Assembly (NCBI GenBank): GCA_022113835.1
Contig: JAILWY010000001.1
Coordinates: 3,286,001 to 3,350,000, forward strand
Length of the DNA: 64,000 bases
Source of the DNA: Atopsyche davidsoni
Taxonomy: Eukaryota > Arthropoda > Insecta > Trichoptera > Hydrobiosidae
Direction: 5' to 3'
Shown: positions 22,456 through 33,832 of the stretch, piece by piece
Layout: each line of letters begins with the position of its first letter
How positions within the stretch are numbered: the stretch's first letter is position 1
Notes under the pieces: generated by a model
What the model was told of the DNA's origin: nothing
The model's database searches: none
What the model saw: the letters and a program-made list of their open reading frames with translations, nothing else
Program-made: the position numbers and the translations under genes

Positions 22456-23378
22456 GGATGTTTCGTATACGTTTTCAGTGTATTTATTGTTATTATTTTA
22501 AAATATATTAATAACATTTGCATTTACAGTTCTCGTGACCGAGGGTTGCGGATGCTTCAATCGTATGAACAACTTTCTATAAGAGGGGCGACTTCTTCGG
22601 TCTTCTAAAGAAACCCCCGAAGGCAAAACAATGATGATGGCAATCGGCCAATCTGGCTATTCATACTTGTTGTTTAAATATAATTTACCGAGTCTTATTC
22701 AGCAAGCAAGCGGTCGAGGCTGTCACGCACTTCAGCCCCTAATTAGATTCAGTATGGTGGACGTAATGCTTCCTGTAATCTTATTACTCTACCTCCGGCA
22801 CAACTGCTAATGTAACCTGTACAGTTTACTAATCCATAACGTTTGATTTGCTGTACCGTGTGTTTCGAACGGATTATGGAATGAATTAGGGCAGCGGTCT
22901 CCGAAGTTTAATTGGCTGTGCGCCCACATCAATATAACATATGGTGCGCGATAAAAAAAAAACGTACCCGATAATATACATGACATGCTAAAAAGTACTC
23001 ACTTTATACAAATATTCAGCATTGAAATATATCAATAATATATTAATTTAAAGTTCGCAACATATGTTCATTTTATATATTTCCACATAATACACATTTT
23101 GAAGATAGTAAAAATAATTTCACAATTATTTGTGAAGACATTTTTTAAAACTCTGTGATACTCAACGCGTGTCAAGTTTATATCGTCGATCAATCTAAAA
23201 AATGTATTTCTCTGATCGCAAGGATGGTGAACAAAAAAAAATACAAATAGGAATAGGCTGAAAGACCACGAACGGTTTTTCGTTTGTTCGTTTTTTTCGA
23301 CGGCCACTTCGGCCCATGAAAGGCGAAAGCGTTCGCAAACAAAAATATTTATAATCTCCTCGCTAATAGTTATTTATA
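22456..23378. other. AT-rich spacer
   Basis: Contains MITE-family relics at about 22650-22680 and 23335-23375. The minus-strand 79-codon frame at 23068-23307 is low-complexity. Confidence 0.4.
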
Positions 23379-23380
23379 TA

Positions 23381-24356
23381 CGGTGTGTGCATTAATTTTT
23401 TCGTGAAATTGGAACTTTATTATAAAAAATTGGTACAATATATTCTATTCAAAGTATTTTCCATCGCTAGCCACTACTTTTTCCCATCGTTCGGGCAAAT
23501 TATGTATTCCATCCCAAAAGAACTGTTCGTCTTTTGAAGCCAAGAAAAAATCAAGCCAATTATTGATACCCTGTTCAGAAGTGAAGCGTATTCCAGAAAG
23601 GGCATTCTGCATCGATTGAAACAAGTGGTGGTCGGAAGGGGCAAGGTCTGGGCTATAAGGCGGATGAGGCAGAACTTCCCATCCACTGTTTTCCAAATAG
23701 GTTTTAACCGATTTAGCAACATGTGGCCGAGCATTGTCATGATGGAAAATTTCCATCACCAGTGATGATACGATGCAAAAATGACTTCTTTTTGTGGCGT
23801 TCAAGCAGCATTTCCGAAATGGCTTAAATTCATGTGGCACCCAATTTCATTACTTATGAATCATTCCCAATGCTTTTAAGTGTCTTGAATTGTTGCTCGA
23901 TCAACTCTTAATGATTCTGCGAGTTCTGCTTGCGTTTGACACGAGTCTTTATCGAGCAATGCCTCTAATTCTTCATATTCGAATTTTTTTGCTTGGCCTG
24001 GACGTTCTTTGTCATCCACATCGAAATCACCATTGTTAAAGCGTCGCAACCAGTTCTCACACGTTTTTTTGCGATAAAGCATGTTCACCATAAACTTCAC
24101 ACAGCAATTGGTGACTTTCAGCTGGTTTTTTTCTTCCAATTGAAACAGAAAAGTAAAGCTTCCCGCAAATTGTACAAAAGTTGACACGTTGAGAGCTCAA
24201 AAAAAAATGTTGTATACACATCAGCGATATGACATATACTGAAAACAAAAGCGCAATAATGACGCTTCACAGTGAAATGTTAAAGTATAGCCTGATGCGA
24301 TTCAATACTAGTAATGTCTTTTCTTATAAAATCAGAAAAAATTAATGCACACACCG
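23381..24356 (-). mobile_element. Mariner element, internally deleted
   Basis: Ends CGGTGTGTGCATTAATTTTT at 23381 and its reverse complement ending at 24356, each flanked by TATA (TA target duplication). The element is about 976 bp, against roughly 1.3 kb for an intact mariner. The transposase remnant lies on the minus strand between the ends. Confidence 0.92.
23445..24260 (-). pseudogene. Mariner transposase pseudogene (D,D34D family)
   Basis: The N-terminal helix-turn-helix part is readable: CEVYGEHALSQK, then, after a +/-1 frameshift near 24060, ENWLRRFNNGDFDVDDKERP and LAESLRVDRATIQDT. Stops and a frameshift follow around 23840-23876, before VPHEFKPF. The first catalytic Asp survives only in a shifted frame (LHRIITGD, about 23757-23780). 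It runs directly into [11 protein letters not shown], so the segment normally lying between the first and second Asp is missing. The second Asp and [11 protein letters not shown] are separated by 34 residues, diagnostic of mariner. The C-terminus [15 protein letters not shown] is intact. It cannot encode active transposase. Confidence 0.93.
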
Positions 24357-24359
24357 TAT

Positions 24360-24700
24360 ATTTAAAAACTTATGCAAGTGAGCTCTCGGTATAAACATTA
24401 GTACAGCTGTACAATCAACGTGAAGAATGCACCCCGTCGCTGACGGGTCGGAGTGGGCAGGTACAGTGCTGGTACAGTACAGCTCAGGTGCGCCGTTACC
24501 TGTGCACAGTCCCTCTAATTGTTTCTGATTGCGGGTAGCGTGCGGCCGGCTATTCTAATGAAAACACTTTTAATCGGTTTCGATTTTTCAAAGCACTCGT
24601 TACGGGGTGTTCCTGCAATGCCTGTGCGCGCTATCGGCTTGCTGAATATTAATGTGAACATCCGAGTCAGTGGGAATAATTTACGGCTACATTTTAATTT
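24360..24700. promoter_or_regulatory. GC-moderate block
   Basis: GACGGGTCGGAGTGGGCAGG and GCGGGTAGCGTGCGGCCGGC near 24440-24550 stand out from AT-rich flanks. No domain in the plus frame 24519-24746. Confidence 0.2.
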
Positions 24701-25215
24701 CGATATACAGTGTGTTTTAATTAAAAAATATTATCGGCGTCACTAAAACTAAAAATACGAAGACTGTTTATATGTTATATTTACATATACGAATGTATTG
24801 AAGAAGCACAGAACTGTTAAATTAAAATCTTTTGTAAGAATGGTCTGAATATTAAACGCCACTTGTCAGCACAACGGGGTATTGGGAAGTCGCGTCGAGG
24901 CAGCAGACTTCCTCCAGTTTCTCCAAGACTATCCCTTAGTCATGGATTCCTTATGACAAATATTCAATACGAGAGAACGTGACTGAGTCGGCCGTATTAG
25001 ACGAACTCAGATTTCAGGAAGGTGGGACTCTAGATATCTACTTATCACTCCTGCTCGAGATGCTACTCTTGTTTATTATTGGCTTCTTGTGGCTTCTGCA
25101 TTTTAACACTTTTTAAAATATAATACCTTGGTGCATTGCAATATATATGTACATTTTTTTACATCAGTTGCAGTTATCGTTAAGTTATCGTGTAGACGAA
25201 ATTTCCGCTAGTAAG
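24701..25215. other. Spacer, nothing recognised
   Basis: The block at 24865-25030 is of higher complexity than its surroundings but has no recognisable motif. Confidence 0.4.
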
Positions 25216-25312
25216 TCGGAAGTACACCCGAATTAGTAAAACTGAAATAAATACATGTTCAGTGAGATGGTCATCAACCTCCTCTGAGGAATGGCACTTG
25301 AAGAAGAAGACT
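25216..25312 (+). repeat. LINE 3' tail fragment
   Basis: GTCGGAAGTACACCCGAATT and CAGTGAGATGGTCATCAACC align with the 10.7-kb LINE tail; it ends GGCACTTGAAGAAGAAGA, the family's 3' end. Confidence 0.7.
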
Positions 25313-26011
25313 TCATGTATAAATTAAGGTTAAATGACAAAAAAAACTGCATTGCCTATATGTGATGTGCACTGCTATCTAGTTTATCATAGGATATTGA
25401 TTTTTAAAAGCTGGTAATAAATACAATAGTGTATACATAAAAAGCAATGAATTCATGAGTATATCCTATTATTTATAAATGCAATCAACTATCCCTCGAT
25501 GTCTTTTTTTTTCTATAAAGTAAATATTATGGAACGTGACAAATAGCCGTGTGTATAGATTTTAATCACACTGTATTAATCTGTTATGCTTGTTAATCAA
25601 CGGCCAGCAATCCATTTTACTAACGAACAATATTTTTATTGACAGCATGAAAAATTGGTCGATATAATAAACCTTTAATTAAACAAATAATTTATACACA
25701 ATAATAAGTAGCACTGACACGCAATCAATAAAGCAAAGAAGCATTGCGTGATGGAATAAATATTAATTCTTTGAAAGTTATAACATTTGTTAAACATTTA
25801 TTTTTATTACTTTTTATGCATTTTAATAAGGGATCGGTAAAATATATTCGAAAAATCGTCTATTAAATCAAATAAATTTGATCAAAAGTGTTGTTGTTTT
25901 TTACTCCTAAATATGTTATAAATTTTAAGAAAATGTTTGAACATTAAAATATTTTAAATTGTCAAATTGACATTAATCATCATTTGATCGTTGATGCAAA
26001 ATTAAGGCCTG
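25313..26011. other. AT-rich spacer, nothing recognised
   Basis: No gene, repeat or RNA feature identified. Confidence 0.45.
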
Positions 26012-26107
26012 TAGCTGGAAGTCGGAATCAGTGAGACTATCTCAGGATAAGAATATATTCCATGAAATGATCAACAAACAATGAGGAAAGGCACTTGAAG
26101 AAGAAAA
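26012..26107 (+). repeat. LINE 3' tail fragment
   Basis: Diverged copy: AGTCGGAATCAGTGAGACTA, AGGATAAGAATATATTCCAT, GGCACTTGAAGAAGAAA, in the same order as the 10.7-kb tail. Confidence 0.65.
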
Positions 26108-26339
26108 AAATGTGCGATATTGTTCAATATCACAATGACAAAAAAAAATTATTTCAAATGACTGCATGGCATACTTGAAAATAAAACAACTCCATTTTTT
26201 TATCCGTGTTGGTTATTTCAAATAATCATTTTTTTAAATCTAAAAGCCTTAAAATGAACCAAGACAATATTGCCCGAGCAAGCTTTCTATTTCGTGTCCC
26301 TAAAAAAGGAAATAAAGCTGAAGATAATGAAGCAGTATC

Positions 26340-26475
26340 TCCTTGGCTCCGTGTAGCAAGTCCCCGGCATCAGCTAACATGATTATTAGTGGTCGGCAGA
26401 CGCGGCGGGCGGTCTCGTGACGTCACGCCGCGGGCGGTGCAGCCGACCTCCGCTACCTCCCATCGATTCAAGCTC
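26340..26475. promoter_or_regulatory. GC-rich patch with a CRE-type site
   Basis: GACGCGGCGGGCGG then TGACGTCA at 26418-26425 and CGCCGCGGGCGG. It directly precedes the 196-bp tandem array. Confidence 0.28.
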
Positions 26476-26482
26476 TCCCTTT

Positions 26483-27425
26483 ACCATCGTACCGAATTAT
26501 TAATCGCCTGTATTGGTCGTATCCAATTTAATTAATAATTCAGGACCTCATATAACTTCATAATTGTTATAATAAACTCCTGGTTGCTTTGTAGCCACCC
26601 AATGAGACGCACGCTCCTTGTGCCTCATTCTTTTTATCCTTGTGCCATCGCACCGGATTTTTACTTGCCTGCAGTGGTCGTATCCGATTTAATTAATAAT
26701 TCAGGACCTCATATAACTTCATAATTGTTATAATAAACTACTGGTTGCTTTGTAACCACCCAATGAGACGCACGCTCCTTGTGCCTCATTAATTGTATCC
26801 AAATTACTCATGAATAAAACTTCATGTTTTGCTCATATTGTACCATCGCACCGGATTATTATTTGCCTGCATTGGTCGTATCTGATTTAATTAATAATTC
26901 AGGACCTCATAAGACTTCATAATTGTTATAAAATACTACTGGTTGCTTTGTAACCACCCAATGAGACGCGCTCCTTGTGCCTCATCCATTTTATCCAAAC
27001 TACTCATGAAGAAAACTTCAAGCTTAGCTCTTCTTGTACCATCGCACCGGATTGTTATTTCCCTGCATTGGTCGTATTTGATTTAATTAATAATTCAGGA
27101 CCTCATATAACTTCATAATTGTTATAATAAACTACTGGTTGGTTTGTAACCTTCCAATGAGACGCGCTCCTTGTGCCTCATTAATTTTATCCAAATTACT
27201 CATGAAGAAAACTTCAAGCTTAACTCTTCCTTTACCATCGCACCGGATTATTAATCGCCTGCATTGGTCGTATCCGATTTAATTCATAATTCAGGACTTT
27301 ATAAAACTTCATAATTATTATAAAAGAAACTTCTGGTTGCTTTGTAACCACCCAATAAGACGCGCACTCCTTGTGCCTCATCCATTTTATCCAAATTACT
27401 CATGAAGAAAACTTCAAACTCTTAA
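26483..27425 (+). repeat. Tandem array of about 196-bp units, five copies
   Basis: Units begin with ACCATCG(C/T)ACCG at about 26483, 26643, 26842, 27038 and 27234 (spacing 160, 199, 196, 196). Each contains GCCTGCATTGGTCGTAT, GATTTAATTAATAATTCAGG, CATAATTGTTATAA, ACTGGTTGCTTTGTAACC and CAATGAGACGC...CTCCTTGTGCCTCAT. Unit 1 lacks the last 40 bp or so. Copies are highly similar, so expansion or homogenisation is recent. TTTAATTAAT in each unit is a homeodomain-type core. Confidence 0.9.
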
Positions 27426-27800
27426 TGGTATTTATTAAATAATTGTTACCTTGCAACCTCTAATTGATTGATTCATTTGATTTATTGATTGGTTTATTCA
27501 TTAATAAATACAGGACTTCTAAGAAGTTATTTTTAAAAAAGTAAAACATCGTTACCTCCCAATGAGCGATGGACGTTTAGTACTTATAAATATTAATACC
27601 TAAAATATTTTTTTAAATAATTTATTTCTATGTTTTTTATTGCTACTCATCCATATGTTTATGCACTCTCGGTATCTTCTTACTTGCTTTTTTAACTGAT
27701 ATTTTTGTTAATATCGAAGAAGTGCAGGACATCTAAAATCTTATAATGATTAAATATATTCCACTTATTCGTGTGCTACTGTTATTTTTACTTATTAGAT
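27426..27800 (+). repeat. Decayed downstream units of the 196-bp array
   Basis: 27440-27590 keeps TTGCAACC, a GATT-rich stretch, ATACAGGACTTC, and GTTACCTCCCAATGAGCG in unit order. About 27717-27760 keeps GCAGGACATCT...CTTATAATGATTAA. Similarity falls with distance from the array. Confidence 0.55.
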
Positions 27801-28857
27801 ATTTAGTATTTACGAGTTGTTACTAACCGTTCTTATGAATACTTATTAGATCGCTACCTTCTTATATACTGAATTATTAGTTATATCTAATCAAGTATGC
27901 ATAAACTGTTTAATATTTGATTATATTAGTAACTTAATAAATCATTAAAATAATTTGTTTGTAATTACCAATATACGATTGAACATAATGAAGGTTTTAC
28001 AATTTGTTATTTAATTATTAAAATATGTCCGATTTGCTTGTTACCTAATGAGGAGGTATTTTATTTATTTTTTATAAATTGTTTAAAAAATACATAGCGA
28101 ATTGTACAACGTCGAATATTTATTCAGTCAAAAGTTATTTTCTGATTAGGTACAAACGCATAAACTGCTTTCAGTTTCAGAAAATTGAGAAGATCTTAAC
28201 AAAAGTGATAGTTCTAATAGCAAGGTCACAAGGTCAAATTTTATGGTTTTTGTAATTTGTATGTATGGAGTAAGATGAATCCCATAGGCATACAATAATT
28301 TCAAACTCTCTACAAACTTAGATACCATCGTCTTGCCATCCTTTATGCTTAAAGAAAAGAGTCGTCAATACAATCTAATATATAATATCCTGCTTTTATA
28401 GTTAAGAACAAATATTATAGTTTCTCTTTTCATTTTCTAGGCTTTTCGTATACTTATATAATTATACGAATAAATCCGGCGGGGTGTATTATGTTGGCAT
28501 GCCATATTAACGTAAGGCAGACAAATCAAACATCAAGCGGAGTATAAAACATAAACACATGTTATATCGACTGAATGTTTAATGAATTAGCTATAAGCGT
28601 ATTAAGCAATTTCGAGTATAAACGGCGGAGCTTATAATAAATTGCCATGTATTTATCTTGTTTCTATCAATTATTTAATATTACATTACTCCCACTTTGT
28701 AGGCAAATACGGAATTCGCTTTTGAGATACTTACTATCTCGCATACTGAGGATTTTGTTTTGTTATTTGATATACTTAATATAGCGAGATAATTTTTTTA
28801 AATATTAAATTTAACAGTTTATTATGAATTAATAAATAATTTTTTTGTGTATATATA
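27801..28857. other. AT-rich spacer, nothing recognised
   Basis: One 60-codon minus frame (28146-28328) without a domain. Confidence 0.45.
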
Positions 28858-28859
28858 GA

Positions 28860-28948
28860 ATATTTTGAATAAAATTCTTTTGTGATTTTTCCACATTTTA
28901 TTGGTGACCGCTTTCGCCAACCAGATAGATACATTGGCATTATATCTT
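28860..28948 (+). repeat. Solo arm end of the 59.6-kb foldback family
   Basis: TTTTGAATAAAATTCTT, TTTTTCCACATTTTATTGG, TGACCGCTTTCGCCAACC and GGCATTAT match the left end of 59579-60277 in order. No opposite arm is present nearby. Confidence 0.8.
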
Positions 28949-29307
28949 AAATCTATATAAATAAAACACAAACTCAAAAACCGACGGTTATTTGGCCGCT
29001 ATAGGCTTTAGAACCATCCAACCGATGTGCCCCAAACCGGTTTCATTTGAAAGCCAATAATACTGAGTACGTTTAAGATCACTTAAAGTAAACAATTAAT
29101 AATCAAATTTGGTATATTTAATTAAATAGATTTTCGACATTTCCCATACAAAAGTTTCAACATTTAGCATCACAGACACGATCTCACAGCTAGAGTTTTC
29201 AAACAAAAACTCATGGATCTCACGATAAAAAATCATATATACGGCAAAGTGCAATGCTAGATGTATTCGATTGAATGGCAAAAACGGAGTTTACAGCACG
29301 ATTTTAA
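28949..29307. other. Region upstream of Helitron remnant
   Basis: ATCTATATAAATAAAACACA at 28951 could be a Helitron 5' terminus (A|TC), but nothing confirms it. The minus frame 29096-29281 has no domain. Confidence 0.3.
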
Positions 29308-29830
29308 ATCGATAGTGTTATATCTGCTGAACTACCGAATCAACATGAAGATCCGATATTTTTTGACGTTGATTGTAAGAATATGAATCACAGCCCATGC
29401 GGAGCATTGAATATGAATTCGCCTTGCATAAAAGACGGCAAATGCACGAAAATATATCCACGCGATTTGATTAATGAAACTCAAACTGGTGAGGATGGAT
29501 ATCCGAAATACAGACGACGAAAGCCAGAAGATGGAGGATTCACCACCACCATTAAACTAATAAACGTTGATATTGACATTGATAACAGATGGATTGTTAC
29601 ATACAGTCCAATACTGTCAAAAACATATATCAATCTGGAATACTGCAACTCCGTGAAATCCATTAAGTACATATGCAAATATGTTAACAAAGGCAGTGGC
29701 ATGGCAGTGTTTGAGCTTTCAAATCGAAACTATGAAATCACTCAATTTCAGATGGGTCAGAACGCCAAAAAATATTTATGTTTACACACCTACCGAAAAA
29801 ATTCACTATATTGTTTATCCGGTAGCATTG
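29308..29830 (+). pseudogene. Helitron Rep/helicase fragment (Helitron-like N-terminal region)
   Basis: Helitrons replicate by a Rep (HUH) plus helicase protein. Here the frame is open from 29308 (after a TAA at 29305-29307) and reads ISAELPNQHEDP, MNHSPCGALNMNSPC, KDGKCTKIYPRDLI, ETQTGEDGYPKYRRR, VDNRW-type DNRWIVTYSPILSKTY, EYCNSVKSIKYICKYVNKGS and EITQFQMG. This order is characteristic of the conserved segment following the Helitron-like N domain. The N-terminal part, the HUH motifs and the whole helicase are missing. Downstream, LHTYRKNSLYC is in frame, but a shifted reading (YTPTEKIHYIVYP) fits better, so a frameshift is likely near 29770. The frame ends in a (TA)n tract. Confidence 0.9.
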
Positions 29831-29868
29831 AGATAAAAAAGTTAATAAATAAACGAAATTTCCTTTTT

Positions 29869-29875
<7 letters not shown>

Positions 29876-29915
<40 letters not shown>
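29876..29915. repeat. (TA)n microsatellite
   Basis: About 20 uninterrupted TA dinucleotides; it truncates the Helitron remnant. Confidence 0.95.
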
Positions 29916-29918
<3 letters not shown>

Positions 29919-29992
29919 TTTACGACGCGTAGGCCAAATCACAAGTGAAACAAACAGTTCTCGCAGGCCGCGTGGGGTCTGACCGTCAAGCC

Positions 29993-30082
29993 GCAGGGGT
30001 GGATGGGTTGCAGGGGTGGATGGGTTGCAGGGGTGGATGGGGTGCAGGGGTGGATGAGCTGCAGGGGTGGACGGGTTGCAGG
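29993..30082 (+). repeat. 17-bp minisatellite, five units
   Basis: GCAGGGGTGGATGGGTT repeated five times with few changes, then a partial GCAGG. The 17-bp period is not a multiple of 3, and the open frames across it on both strands are by-products. Confidence 0.95.
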
Positions 30083-30345
30083 CCGACGCACGGAACTTGC
30101 CTCGTTAGTCATTTCACAGGAAAAAACCAACACGAGATGGCGGCCGGGCGCACAAAATGGCGGCGGCAAATCGGCTGATTTATGGCCCATGAGTTGCAAT
30201 TTGAAACAGACCGCCGCTCTGTCGTCGATTAAACCGAGCCGGGGGCTAATGAGACGTTTTGAAAAATTACGCTGTTTTCCGAAATTCAAGTAATATTGCG
30301 CGTCGAGCGGAAAACTTTCCGCGGCCCGTAAATTAACATTTTTCT
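30083..30345. promoter_or_regulatory. GC-rich patch with ATGGC motifs
   Basis: GATGGCGGCC (about 30136), AAAATGGCGGCGG (about 30157) and TTTATGGCCC (about 30179) lie within 50 bp, followed by CCGAGCCGGGGGC. As at 8.7 kb, clustered ATGGC suggests Pho/YY1-type binding; this is inference. Confidence 0.28.
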
Positions 30346-31685
30346 CAGTGTTTTTTTTTTTCTCGTCTCACTCGAGGCCCGTGCCCCTTGTTAGAAAATA
30401 GGGCGTTTAAGTCTACTCTGAAGTTTCTCGAATTTTTTGGAGAAGTTTTCACGCCACATCGGTAAGTGAGATTTCTTCATTTCATTTTATTTCTTATATC
30501 AGAATGATAAATTTCAATATGTTACGGTTGTGAGAATTCTGGCTTTATATCCAGGCAAATATACAACCGGCCGGATTTTGTAGAATACATAGACTCCAAC
30601 AGTCTTCATTTATAAAACAAAAATACATCGGGTATTTAAGAAAATAGGTTGTAAACCTCATGTATATAAAAATTCTATACTTTATATATATATTATAAAA
30701 CCAGTTTATAAACAATAAATGATTAGAATAAACATTCACTGTAAGACACTCGAAAAAGTTCGTTAAGAGTTAAAAAAACCCACGAGTGAATTATAAATAA
30801 AATATTAAATTATAATTGTAAAAGTTTCAAAGAAAAAAATTTACTTTGAATTGATATTGATATAATTAAAAATATTCAATGTTCTATGAACCAAATCTTT
30901 TTTTAATTTTGAACAAACTTTGATCACGAACAAGCTTTCGTTTCATATCAAAAGATCGTATTTGAGTTAAAAGTATATTTAAAGCTGACAATTAAAAAGA
31001 AGTTATAGAAAATTTTATTATTTCATAAAAAGCAGAGTTAACCTTAAGCGTTTTTCGACTAATTCACGTTTCTCGTGAAACGCCACGAGACTGCTGCCGA
31101 AAATAACTGCTATTCGCATCAAAGTTTCATCAATCGTTTGATAAAGACGTCAAACGGAGTAATTAGACACATTTCATACGAAATAATTACCGCCACAACT
31201 GCTACATATTTTATCACCTGAGTTTACCAAAGGTATTTTCCTAAGCAATTCAAAAATTATATGTACAATATTATTTTAGGCAATCGATTCACACATGAAA
31301 CAGTGAGAAAAATTCTTTAATTGATATTGAATTATATTAATCGATTATAAATACATCGTTATTTATTCGCAGTTTTGAGTTATAAACAGAATCGTATTTT
31401 TTAAATATATTTTCAAGCAGAGTCTTCTTAAAAACCCAAGTCTCAAGACATTGGCGAAACAAGTTTATATATAAATAATATTATTGTTTTTTTAAACATA
31501 ATTTATACATAATAAACCTGTGTGGATAAGAATGCGGATTTAGTGAATTTTTAAAAATGATCATTGGTGCTTCTATTGCGTTAGGGTTTTATAATCAGAT
31601 GCTCTGAGAAACTGCTAAAAAGAAATCTAGCTCAAGATTTTTATTAGTCCATAAATCCAAGTTAAATTTTTAATGCCTATAGGCT
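30346..31685. other. AT-rich spacer
   Basis: A short hairpin TCTCGTG/CACGAGA lies at 31071-31090. No gene recognised. Confidence 0.4.
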
Positions 31686-31925
31686 CTCCCTTTAAAACTT
31701 GCAGGGCTGTTTTACTTTGAGTGGGCGGGAGGCCTGCGGTGCTCCGGGTCCTGGATTGAATCCTTCTGGTCGTTAAATCGGAGCCCATAAATCTGATCGT
31801 AAAGTTCCTGTGAAGCCTCCCTGTGACCTTCAACCCGGCCCGGAGTAGAGGGATCAATTTATTATTCGCATTGCAACACTAGTGCATCTCTGAAGGCTTT
31901 CTGTCAGCACCCGGTGCGAGTTTTC
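31686..31925. promoter_or_regulatory. GC-moderate complex block
   Basis: GTGGGCGGGAGGCCTGCGGT and CAACCCGGCCCGGAGTAGAG. The minus frame 31627-31857 shows no domain. Confidence 0.2.
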
Positions 31926-33635
31926 AGGCCTTGGACTAAATGGAAAGTAAACGTAGAAAAATAAATTTATTTTACGTATTTTCAATTTTTTACTCATGAT
32001 ATTATATTATATTTTCCATTTCAAACAAAATACCAGGTTTTAAAGTAATTTACGTAAGAACTTCAAATCAATATTTTTTTACAGATACTACTACTTCCCT
32101 CATAAAATAATTTTGAATTTAAAATATCTATATACTGTGTATATTTTACAATGATTAAATAATTGCATTAAACATTATGATAATCCAATAAAGTACAACC
32201 ATTTATAAAACATATTTAATTTTAATAAAATACAGTTTTTGTCATGTCAGCGAAAACTTTTGAACGTTTATTTTTAAGTTGTGCTAAAAAAATAAATTGA
32301 AAAACTGTAAAGTAATATTTAAGACGCTAATCTGCCTGTCATTAGCAGAAAGCAAAAACAGTTTATTTTCAAGGTATATTATTCAATGAAATACAAAATA
32401 GTTCAAGTTTAAACATTTGTTTTAAAATGATAACTTTTAAAAAATAAAACGTGAAATACGTACAGTGTTTTTAATATCTGTTATAATTTTTTATCGAAAT
32501 TAAAAACCACCACAACAGCAAGCCACAAGAAAAACACAGAGCAATTTTAATAATTTACAAAATAGTTAATTTTGAAAACTGTACAGGGTGTTTTTTAGAA
32601 ACCAAACTGATGTTTAAACAAAATTAAAAATCCTAAACAACAAGCCAAAAACAAACAGTTCTAAAATACTCTCATCGCCCTTTACCCTAATAACTTACCC
32701 CTCAGTGTTTGCATATAAACTCTGCCCGAGCCTCGTCCAGTGGGTCAGTGGGTCTAATTTGTAAGGTTTGCTCAGTTTTTAATTATGTAGAGTTTGTTTT
32801 AAGCCGCACAGACCTGCGTGACTAATGATCATTCCTATACGCGGCTTAATTCATATGCCCATTTACCTGCACTATCAAGATATGCTTAATAATATATTAA
32901 ATCAGGGTGGGCTCTAAAGAAACTCCCGTCTTGTTAGCGCAATTACTTAAATGTTTAGCGTTTGTAGATATAAAACATGCCCACATATCTAAATTGCAAT
33001 TGCTTGGAGATTATGATCCTTTTTGTTTGTAGGCTTTCCTTCTTTATAAATTTAGTTTGTATACTGTAAAAAATAAGCGTTAAAATAGACTAACCTTTCA
33101 TAAATATGTTTGGTTACAAATATTACCTGGTTAGTGAATCTCAATAAGGATCTTATATATACTACAGTGAAATTGATATTTTTACTAGTAAATGCTGTCA
33201 CCATCAACATCTGTTTTATTTTGATCAAGGTGTTGCTGTATTATTTATCAACGATCTAATTACACGAGGAAGGAAGTCAATGACTTTACTAATGTTTGAC
33301 GTAATACAATACGGTAAGCAAGATGAAAATATCACACATGCCAATTAGATCATTAAGATTCCGGATGTTTTTCATTCAAATCTCTCAAAGGATGTAAACT
33401 GATCATCAAATAAAACAAATTACGATATATTTATAAATATAGTCTACTGTAGTCTTTCATATCTATTTAGGTAGACAATATTTTAAGCAACATAATATAA
33501 TTGTTAAAAGTAATATGTAAATACAGTAAATTAAAAATGCTGTAAATATCTCATTTGATCCATGATTTTTTCGCCTGATCTGACATTGCTCAATTTTTAG
33601 TTTAAGATTAAAGAAAATCATGAAATATAGAAGTC
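31926..33635. other. AT-rich spacer
   Basis: TTAAGCCGC (32799) and GCGGCTTAA (32841) form a 9-bp inverted pair within a moderately complex block at 32690-32890. Nothing else recognised. Confidence 0.4.
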
Positions 33636-33832
33636 AAAGGTCATGATATGCTTTAGGTCGACACCAATAAAATACAAATATCGAGCCCAGAGCCTGTCGT
33701 TCACGTAATCCACTAACGTCTCTCACAGGTAACTCAGGTAGCGCGAACAGGCTCAATATTACAGTACAAACAAGGTTGTTAATTAACGCCGGACAGGTGA
33801 GCGGTCTACCTTTCACCTGGACTCTGTTCACT
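33636..33832. promoter_or_regulatory. Complex block with clustered CAGGTA/CACCTG words
   Basis: TCAAAGGTCATGA (nuclear-receptor half-site type) at about 33634, CACAGGTAAC and CTCAGGTAGC near 33725-33740, ACAGGTGAG near 33795 and TTTCACCTGG near 33812. CAGGTAG is the fly Zelda core and CAGGTG/CACCTG are E-boxes. Spacing suggests a regulatory module but is not proof. Confidence 0.22.

Noticed and set aside
28952..29307. Helitron 5' terminus for the Rep fragment
   Set aside because: A TC start alone is common in A/T-rich DNA; no matching 3' CTRR end could be linked.
29939..30293. Open frames of 77-116 codons on both strands
   Set aside because: They run over a 17-bp minisatellite and a GC-rich patch; both strands are open at once and no domain is seen.
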